From Lachnospiraceae bacterium (GTDB lineage Bacteria > Bacillota > Clostridia > Lachnospirales > Lachnospiraceae), in the NCBI GenBank assembly GCA_017964055.1, contig JAGCSS010000098.1:1-6970 (forward strand): a stretch of DNA of 6,970 bases. Direction: 5' to 3'. Shown here piece after piece: positions 1-4,173 of the stretch. The position numbers were made by a program, and so were the translations under genes. The number at the start of each line of letters is the position of its first letter. Position 1 is the first letter of the stretch. The notes under the pieces are model-generated. The model saw only the letters and a list, made by a program, of their open reading frames with translations. It ran no database searches and was not told where the DNA came from.

Positions 1-93
1 AAAATGATGGTTGCGGATACGGTCCGCAATGCTTTAGAATGGTCTGTAGAATATGATCTGTGCGGGGTTTTCCCCGGGAAAGGCTTTTTATGA
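1..93 (+). CDS. C-terminal end of an unidentified upstream gene (partial)
   Basis: Frame 1 is open from the window edge to the TGA at 91-93 and encodes about 30 residues, starting KMMVADTVRNALEW and ending FPGKGFL. The stop overlaps the fucosidase start as ATGA (ATG at 90-92), the arrangement expected for translationally coupled genes in one operon. I do not recognise the family from so short a tail. An open frame of 30 codons can occur by chance, so the main support is the ATGA junction and the lack of any other obvious promoter for the fucosidase in this stretch. The frame contains a perfect 7-bp inverted repeat (11-17 with 23-29) and a CGGG(G)TTTT(C)CCCG hairpin at 63-76. If the frame is not real, these would be leader structures instead. 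Confidence 0.45.
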   Translation, partial: KMMVADTVRNALEWSVEYDLCGVFPGKGFL

Positions 94-1568
94 ACGGGTT
101 CAAAAAAGAATATCTGAAAAAGATCGATGAATGCATCGCATCCGGAAAATACAAGGACGACTGGGGATCGCTCTCACAATACCGCGTTCCTGCGGAATAC
201 TGCGACTGCAAATTCGGCGTTTTCATCCACTGGGGCGTTTTTTCGGTCCCCGCCTACGCGAACGAATGGTACTCCAGGAGCATGTATGTGCAGGGCACAC
301 GCGAATTTGAGCATCACGTAAAGACCTTCGGGCCTCAGAAGGATTTCGGCTACAAGGACTTTATCCCGATGTTCAGGGCGGAGAAGTTCAACCCCGACGA
401 ATGGACGGATCTGTTCAAAGAGGCAGGTTTCCAGTACATGGTCCCCGTTGCAGAGCATCATGACGGTTTGCAGATGTACGCAACCGAGATCTCGCACTGG
501 AACTCGGTCGAGATGGGACCTCACAGGAATGTGCTCGGTGAACTGCACGAGTCCGCGCGCAAAAAGGGCCTTCTCGCAGGCTGCTCCTCACACCGCGTGG
601 AGCACTGGTTCTTCATGGGACCGGGCCGTGAGTTCGAGAGTGACATAACCGATGCCGAAAAAGAAGGCGATTTCTACTGGCCGGCCATGCCGATCGAAGA
701 TATGCACGACTCCTTCAGCAAACCCGTTCCCACCGCCGATTATCTCGAAGACTGGCTCGTACGCTGCTGCGAGCTCGTTGATAAATATAAGCCCTCGGTA
801 TTCTATTTCGACTGGTGGATCCACCACTCCGCGGTAAAGCCGTATCTGCGCAAATTCGCGGCCTACTACTACAACCGCGCCGAGGAGTTCGGAATTCCGG
901 CGGTTATCAACTACAAGCACGAAGCCTTTGCTTTCGGCACCGCGGTTCCCGATGTGGAGCGCGGCAAATTCGCCGATGTCAAGCCCTACGTATGGCAGAC
1001 CGACACTGCCACTGCCAACAATTCCTGGTGCTACACCACCGAAAATGAATATAAGGACCCGAAAGAGATCGTGCAGAACCTCATCGACATCGTCAGCAAG
1101 AACGGCCGCCTGCTCTTAAACATCGGTCCGAAGTCAGACGGCACGATATGTGATGAGGATGTAGCGATTCTCAAAGCGATCGGCAGATGGATGAAGGCCA
1201 ACGGTGAAGCGATCTACGGCTCGAAGGTATGGCGCTCGTGCGGTGAAGGCCCGACAAAAACCGTCGAAGGACAGTTCGCCGAAGGAAACCAGACCGCTTA
1301 CACCCCTGAGGATATCCGCTTTACCGCAGGCAACGGATGCATCTATGCTTTCGTTCTCAAATGGCCCGAGGACGGGCGCGTCACGATCAAAGCCCTCGCT
1401 GAAGCCGCACCCGGCAATACACCGGTCTTCTCAGGGATCATCGGCGATGTCAGGGCTCTCGGCTTCGATGAAAAGCCCGATATCACCCGTGATGCGGAGG
1501 GCCTGCATATTTCCGCTCCCGGGATAAAGAGCGATTATCCTGTCACGTTCAGGATCTCGGTGGATTAA
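90..1568 (+). CDS. GH29 alpha-L-fucosidase, intracellular
   Basis: This 492-residue protein should hydrolyse terminal alpha-L-fucosyl linkages of imported oligosaccharides or glycoconjugate fragments. GH29 is a retaining family with a (beta/alpha)8 catalytic domain. Family landmarks run in order: KFGVFIHWGVFSVPAYANEW (41-60), the AEHHDG block (121-126) followed by HWNSVEMGPHR (136-146), FYFDWW (238-243) with D241 as the expected nucleophile, DVERG (288-292) with E290 a candidate acid/base (inference), WQTDT (302-306), and SKNGRLLLNIGPKSDGTI (336-353). The stretch after about residue 385 is probably the C-terminal beta-sandwich. No signal peptide is visible, so it should be cytoplasmic. I chose ATG at 90, preceded at short distance by GGGAAAGG, over the in-frame GTG at 60, which has no better ribosome site and adds residues lacking in the family. 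The gene probably shares an operon with the gene ending at 93. Length is normal and the frame is intact. Confidence 0.93.
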   Translation: MNGFKKEYLKKIDECIASGKYKDDWGSLSQYRVPAEYCDCKFGVFIHWGVFSVPAYANEWYSRSMYVQGTREFEHHVKTFGPQKDFGYKDFIPMFRAEKFNPDEWTDLFKEAGFQYMVPVAEHHDGLQMYATEISHWNSVEMGPHRNVLGELHESARKKGLLAGCSSHRVEHWFFMGPGREFESDITDAEKEGDFYWPAMPIEDMHDSFSKPVPTADYLEDWLVRCCELVDKYKPSVFYFDWWIHHSAVKPYLRKFAAYYYNRAEEFGIPAVINYKHEAFAFGTAVPDVERGKFADVKPYVWQTDTATANNSWCYTTENEYKDPKEIVQNLIDIVSKNGRLLLNIGPKSDGTICDEDVAILKAIGRWMKANGEAIYGSKVWRSCGEGPTKTVEGQFAEGNQTAYTPEDIRFTAGNGCIYAFVLKWPEDGRVTIKALAEAAPGNTPVFSGIIGDVRALGFDEKPDITRDAEGLHISAPGIKSDYPVTFRISVD

Positions 1569-1595
1569 CCCGGTACACACAAATATCTCGCACAC

Positions 1596-1625
1596 AAAAA
1601 AGGGAGCCACGTAAGGTGGCTCCCT
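1596..1625 (-). terminator. Intrinsic terminator of hpf
   Basis: A perfect 10-bp stem (1601-1610 with 1616-1625) closes a 5-nt loop. Read on the minus strand it is followed by a run of six T (complement of 1596-1601), the classic Rho-independent layout. On the plus strand only TAAATC follows, so its main job is to end hpf. It may also help stop plus-strand transcription from the fucosidase gene, which has no other visible terminator. Confidence 0.85.
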
Positions 1626-1635
1626 AAATCATGTC

Positions 1636-1716
1636 CGTAACCGGTACTTCCTAAGGCTATTGTGTCCGCCAATGCGGCACCGCGGCTATCGTCAGCCATG
1701 CCCGGGACCGGTCACG
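1636..1716 (-). ncRNA. Structured 3' UTR element downstream of hpf
   Basis: Between the hpf stop and its terminator the minus strand can fold into a branched structure. A closing helix of 10 bp pairs 1707-1716 with 1636-1645 and includes one G-U pair. It encloses two hairpins: one of 6 bp with an ACGA loop (1683-1698, two G-U pairs), and one of 7 bp with a single bulge (1662-1680). On the plus strand the G-U pairs become A-C mismatches, so the fold suits RNA made in the hpf direction. It lies about 15 nt after the hpf stop and about 10 nt before the terminator. No known RNA family is claimed. It could stabilise the mRNA end or be released as a small RNA. Confidence 0.45.
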
Positions 1717-1730
1717 TTAGTAACTCAAAC

Positions 1731-2258
1731 TTAAAATTCCGGCTCGATCAGTCCGAATGCTCCGTCGTAGCGCTTATATACTACATTGACCTCATCCGTG
1801 TCGCTGTTGCGGAATACATAGAAATCATGTCCGAGCAGCTCCATCTGGATGCATGCCTCTTCGGGATCCATCGGCTTCATCGCGAACTTCTTGACTCTCT
1901 CGATGCGGATCGTATCGTCCTCTTCGTACTCCTCCTCTATGAATGCGCGGCTCAGGCCTTCGCCCGCCTGCTTGCTGTCTATGATCTTGTTTTTATATTT
2001 CTTCAGCTGTTTCTCGATAACCTCTTCGACCATGTCGATCGATGCGTACATGTCGGGGCTGGATTCCTCGGCTCTGATGATATTTCCCTTAACCGGGATG
2101 GTGACTTCGATCTTATGTAAATCCTTCTCGACGCTTAGGGTCACGTGAATTTCGGTATTCGGTGCAAAATAACGCTCAAGCTTGCCTATTTTCTCTTCAA
2201 CCTGATTCCTCAGACCGTTTGTAACATTAATGTTCTTGCCGGTAATGATAAACTTCAT
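1731..2258 (-). CDS. hpf: Ribosome hibernation promoting factor, long form (HPF/RaiA)
   Basis: This 175-residue protein binds the 30S decoding region in slow or stationary growth. In Firmicutes the long form dimerises through its C-terminal domain to make 100S ribosomes. The N-terminal S30AE domain spans about residues 1-100 (MKFIITGKNINVTNGLR, then RYFAPNTEIHVTLSVEKDLHKIE split over the next strands). A short acidic linker (IEEEYEEDD, 107-115) follows, then the C-terminal dimerisation domain (about 118-173) with FAMKPMDPEEA, ELLGHDFYVFRN and GLIEP. The start is ATG at 2258, preceded on the minus strand by AAAGGAGTG at ideal spacing. An in-frame start at 2324 would add 22 residues not expected in the family. 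The gene is probably monocistronic, with its own promoter (2351-2379) and terminator (1596-1625). No key region is missing. Confidence 0.95.
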   Translation of the reverse strand: MKFIITGKNINVTNGLRNQVEEKIGKLERYFAPNTEIHVTLSVEKDLHKIEVTIPVKGNIIRAEESSPDMYASIDMVEEVIEKQLKKYKNKIIDSKQAGEGLSRAFIEEEYEEDDTIRIERVKKFAMKPMDPEEACIQMELLGHDFYVFRNSDTDEVNVVYKRYDGAFGLIEPEF

Positions 2259-2350
2259 ACGATCACTCCTTTGGGATGAATTCATGTACGCTGCACCCTG
2301 TGAAGTCCTCCTTATCGTTTCCACTTTTGTGATGTCGCTTACATGACTGT

Positions 2351-2379
2351 ATTATACCACCTGATGTCATTTTCTTCAA
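2351..2379 (-). promoter_or_regulatory. hpf promoter
   Basis: On the minus strand TTGAAG (2379-2374) is followed after 17 nt by a perfect TATAAT (2356-2351), directly preceded by TGG, an extended -10. Transcription should start near 2344, leaving a leader of about 85 nt. A direct repeat of TGATGTC on the plus strand (2330-2336 and 2362-2368) flanks the -10 and could be a regulator site, but this is weak. Confidence 0.7.
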
Positions 2380-2393
2380 TAGCAAGAGTGAGA

Positions 2394-2684
2394 TTATTCA
2401 CAAAAAATTAACACCTGTTGCGGTATTTTCTGATAATTCACGTGTTTTAGAACAATTTGTTCTCTACATTCCCCAATTAGTTAAAATCAAGACTCCAATT
2501 CTTTTTTTAGTAAATTTATCACAAATAACAAAACATATTTTCGAACGCCGCGGCAATTTCAAAGACTACGAATGTGGTGTTTTTCCGTTGACAATGTGGA
2601 TAACTTCGTGTATAAGTAACCGATTGGCTGTTTTAGGCGTCTGATATGTGGATAACTCGGTTCTGTAACCTTTTGTTTTTCACA
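2394..2684. promoter_or_regulatory. AT-rich intergenic DNA with DnaA-box sequences
   Basis: This is the gene-free middle of the hpf-trxB divergent region. Two perfect DnaA boxes (TTATCCACA on the minus strand) lie at 2595-2603 and 2647-2655, in the same orientation and 52 bp apart, within a longer direct repeat TGTGGATAACT. Relaxed matches to TTWTNCACA occur on the plus strand at 2394-2402 (TTATTCACA) and 2676-2684 (TTTTTCACA). The surrounding DNA is much richer in A+T than the genes. I see no replication gene nearby, so a DnaA-regulated or DnaA-titrating site is likelier than the origin. No coding region was found here. Confidence 0.45.
2588..2616 (+). promoter_or_regulatory. Near-consensus sigma-A promoter containing a DnaA box
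   Basis: TTGACA (2588-2593) is followed after exactly 17 nt by TATAAG (2611-2616), so a transcript should start around 2623. The spacer contains the DnaA-box sequence at 2595-2603, and a second copy lies about 30 nt downstream of the start. The next plus-strand gene, trxB, begins almost 380 nt further on. The promoter therefore drives either a very long trxB leader or a short untranslated RNA. Confidence 0.6.
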
Positions 2685-2712
2685 TTCTCTGTACCGCGTT
2701 CAACATACGTAT

Positions 2713-2729
2713 TTGTGCAAACTGCACAA
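2713..2729. promoter_or_regulatory. 17-bp palindrome, possible repressor operator
   Basis: TTGTGCA and TGCACAA form perfect 7-bp arms around AAC. The shape resembles a dimeric repressor site. The outer TTGTG/CACAA bases are those of Rex (NADH/NAD+ sensing) operators, which would suit a redox gene such as trxB downstream. The inner bases differ from typical Rex sites, so the assignment is open. Confidence 0.35.
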
Positions 2730-2737
2730 TTTTACCC

Positions 2738-2766
2738 TTGTCAATAAGCTTTTTTCAGTTTTAAAT
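2738..2766 (+). promoter_or_regulatory. Weak candidate promoter upstream of trxB
   Basis: TTGTCA (2738-2743, five of six consensus bases) is separated by 17 nt from TTAAAT (2761-2766, four of six). It sits just after the 17-bp palindrome, which would fit a regulated promoter. Chance matches are common in AT-rich DNA. Confidence 0.25.
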
Positions 2767-2848
2767 ATTCGCACAACATTCACATTTACAAACAGTTTAT
2801 AAATTATTCATTTTTACATGTATATACAGCATAATCTTTTAATCCGTC

Positions 2849-2882
2849 AGAGTGCCTTTCGGGATTGTCCGACAGGCACTTT
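2849..2882 (+). other. Strong hairpin before the trxB promoter (terminator or attenuator)
   Basis: Bases 2849-2857 pair with 2874-2882 (one G-U pair). After a 1x1 mismatch TCGG (2859-2862) pairs with CCGA (2869-2872) around a GATTGT loop. Only a short T-rich run (TTTCTGT) follows, so as an intrinsic terminator it is imperfect. It could end or attenuate transcripts starting at 2623. It also overlaps the -35 of the proposed trxB promoter. Confidence 0.5.
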
Positions 2883-2894
2883 CTGTGGTATACT
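2865..2894 (+). promoter_or_regulatory. Probable trxB promoter (extended -10)
   Basis: TATACT (2889-2894) is directly preceded by TGG, giving an extended -10. TTGTCC (2865-2870) is a partial -35 at 18 nt. Transcription would begin near 2901, giving a leader of about 100 nt. The -35 lies inside the 2849-2882 hairpin sequence. Confidence 0.45.
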
Positions 2895-2933
2895 TAACAA
2901 CAGACACAGCCATTTGTAATAATGAATCGCAGA

Positions 2934-2974
2934 CAGGCATGCACCTATGCCGCATGGTGAGATGCATATGCCTG
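2934..2974 (+). promoter_or_regulatory. Stem-loop in the trxB leader
   Basis: CAGGCATG (2934-2941) pairs with TATGCCTG (2967-2974, one G-U pair). Inside, two alternative small stems compete: GCAT/ATGC (2952-2955 with 2962-2965) and CACC/GGTG (about 2943-2946 with 2956-2959). The outer stem ends just before the AGGAGG ribosome site (2987-2992). It might affect translation, but no riboswitch family is recognised. Confidence 0.3.
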
Positions 2975-2998
2975 CAGCGAAGCGAAAGGAGGATCCTT

Positions 2999-3913
2999 AT
3001 GAATTCATTTGATCTGATAATCATCGGCTCCGGCCCCGCAGGGCTTTCGGCAGCCATCTACGCAGCCCGCGCAGAGCTGAATTTCGCGGTCTTCGATCGG
3101 TCCGCGGTTCCGGGCGGTCAGGTTCAGAGCACCTACGAGGTCGACAACTACCCCGGCATCCCCGGCGTGAGCGGTCCCGAACTCTCTGAAAAGATGCGCG
3201 CCCACTGCGATAAGCTCGGCGTGAATTTCATCACCGAGGATATAGTTAACATCACACGTGAAAACGATCTGTTCACCGTAACCACTTCGGACAACAATAA
3301 TTACACCGCACGCGCGGTCATCGCGGCTACCGGCGCTTCGCACCGCAAGCTCGAGTGCCCCGGCGAGGAAGAGCTTGCCGGCATGGGCGTTTCCTACTGC
3401 GCGACATGCGACGGTGCTTTCTTCAGAAAGCGCAAATGTGCGGTTGTCGGCGGCGGAGACGTGGCTTTTGAGGATGCCATCTATCTCTCGAAGCTGGCAC
3501 GCGTCGTATATCTGATCCACCGCAGGGACGGCTACCGCGCGGCTCCCACACTCGTGAGCCAGGCCAAGGCCGTAGAAAATATCGAGTTCATCACCGATAC
3601 CGTGGTTAAGTCCATCAACGGTTCCGACATGGTAGAAAGCCTGACCCTGTCAAACGTTAAGACAGGCGAGACTTCAAACCTCGAGGTGGACGGCATCTTC
3701 ATCGCGACCGGCATTATCCCCGTAAACGTCCTCTTCGGCAAGCTCGCCGACTGTGACGAGAGCGGCTACATCAAAGCAGACGAGAACTGCGAGACCTCCT
3801 GCCCCGGCCTGTTCGTAGCCGGAGACCTCCGCACCAAGCAGCTCCGCCAGATCGTAACGGCGGCCGCCGACGGCGCCAACGCAGTGACATCAGCTATACG
3901 TTTTTTGGGATAA
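2999..3913 (+). CDS. trxB: Thioredoxin reductase (NADPH), TrxB
   Basis: This 304-residue cytoplasmic flavoenzyme passes electrons from NADPH through FAD and a disulfide to thioredoxin. Landmarks: the FAD-binding GSGPAG (10-15) after the first strand, GGQ (39-41), ATGASHRKLECPGEEE (110-125), the redox-active CATC (134-137) followed by DGAFF, the second Rossmann motif GGGDVAFE (151-158), HRRD (174-177) which favours NADPH over NADH, and GLFVAGDLR (270-278) with RQIVTAAADG (283-292). The start is ATG at 2999, with AGGAGG six bases upstream. The frame stays open upstream to about 2852, but those residues cover the promoter and hairpin and are unlike the family N-terminus. No thioredoxin gene is adjacent. 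Length and motifs are normal. A ferredoxin- or flavodoxin-dependent relative is unlikely given HRRD. Confidence 0.95.
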   Translation: MNSFDLIIIGSGPAGLSAAIYAARAELNFAVFDRSAVPGGQVQSTYEVDNYPGIPGVSGPELSEKMRAHCDKLGVNFITEDIVNITRENDLFTVTTSDNNNYTARAVIAATGASHRKLECPGEEELAGMGVSYCATCDGAFFRKRKCAVVGGGDVAFEDAIYLSKLARVVYLIHRRDGYRAAPTLVSQAKAVENIEFITDTVVKSINGSDMVESLTLSNVKTGETSNLEVDGIFIATGIIPVNVLFGKLADCDESGYIKADENCETSCPGLFVAGDLRTKQLRQIVTAAADGANAVTSAIRFLG

Positions 3914-3918
3914 ACAGT

Positions 3919-4066
3919 TAACGCTCGGGCGGCGACGAGAAAACTTCCGGAGACACGCTCTCGCTTCTTTTCGGACGCAGCGGTACATAATCGACCATAA
4001 TACGGTCGATAAGTACCGGCGTCCTCAACGAGTCCCGGAAGTTTCCCCTGCAGTGCCCGAGCGCCA
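3919..4066 (-). ncRNA. Nested, rod-like structured RNA candidate
   Basis: On the minus strand four helices stack inside one another. P1 is 12 bp (4055-4066 with 3919-3930). A 6x6 internal loop leads to P2, 15 continuous bp (4034-4048 with 3937-3951). A 9x21 asymmetric loop leads to P3, two 6-bp blocks (4013-4024 with 3973-3986, 2-nt bulge). P4 is 9 bp with an AUU triloop (4002-4010 with 3990-3998). Read as plus-strand RNA, P1 falls to 9-10 bp, P2 to 10 and P4 to 7, because six G-U pairs become A-C mismatches. This points to a minus-strand transcript. It lies immediately downstream of the trxB stop, antisense to the trxB mRNA tail, and past the terminator of the SLH-protein gene. A rod with a large central bubble recalls 6S RNA, but it is short for that family and I cannot confirm it. 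Confidence 0.6.
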
Positions 4067-4105
4067 TGATTGCAGCAAACAAAAAACCACGCTGCTGCCT
4101 TAAAC

Positions 4106-4111
4106 ATTATA
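4106..4111 (-). promoter_or_regulatory. Candidate -10 box for the structured RNA
   Basis: A perfect TATAAT reads on the minus strand from 4111 to 4106. It would start transcription near 4099, some 33 nt before helix P1 of the structured element. No good -35 is present at 16-18 nt, where the terminator stem begins, so this is tentative. Confidence 0.3.
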
Positions 4112-4127
4112 TGAATTTTGGAGATAT

Positions 4128-4158
4128 AAATGAGGGATGGAAGAACCATCCCTCATTT
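4128..4158. terminator. Bidirectional intrinsic terminator between trxB and the SLH-protein gene
   Basis: A perfect 13-bp stem (4128-4140 with 4146-4158) closes an AAGAA loop. On the plus strand TTTGTTTT follows, suited to end transcripts from trxB. On the minus strand ATTTATATC follows, suited to end the gene that stops at 4174, only 15 nt away. The two genes converge here. Confidence 0.85.
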
Positions 4159-4173
4159 GTTTTACAATTGAAT

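Noticed and set aside
1662..2120. Plus-strand open frame opposite hpf
   Set aside because: It overlaps the intact hpf gene on the other strand and begins in the structured 3' UTR; no ribosome site.
2340..2850. Chromosomal replication origin
   Set aside because: DnaA boxes and AT-rich DNA are present, but no dnaA, dnaN, rpmH or similar gene flanks it, and four boxes are few for a clostridial origin. Kept only as a DnaA-box finding.
2852..2998. N-terminal extension of TrxB from a GTG at 2852
   Set aside because: The added residues cover a hairpin and promoter and do not resemble the family; a clear AGGAGG precedes ATG at 2999.
3005..3520. Minus-strand open frame opposite trxB
   Set aside because: It is a shadow of the strongly conserved trxB frame, with no family features.
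3766..4149. Minus-strand open frame covering the structured element and the trxB tail
   Set aside because: It spans RNA helices and a terminator, and the translation is basic and Ala/Arg-rich with no known domain. The pairing pattern explains the sequence better than coding does.
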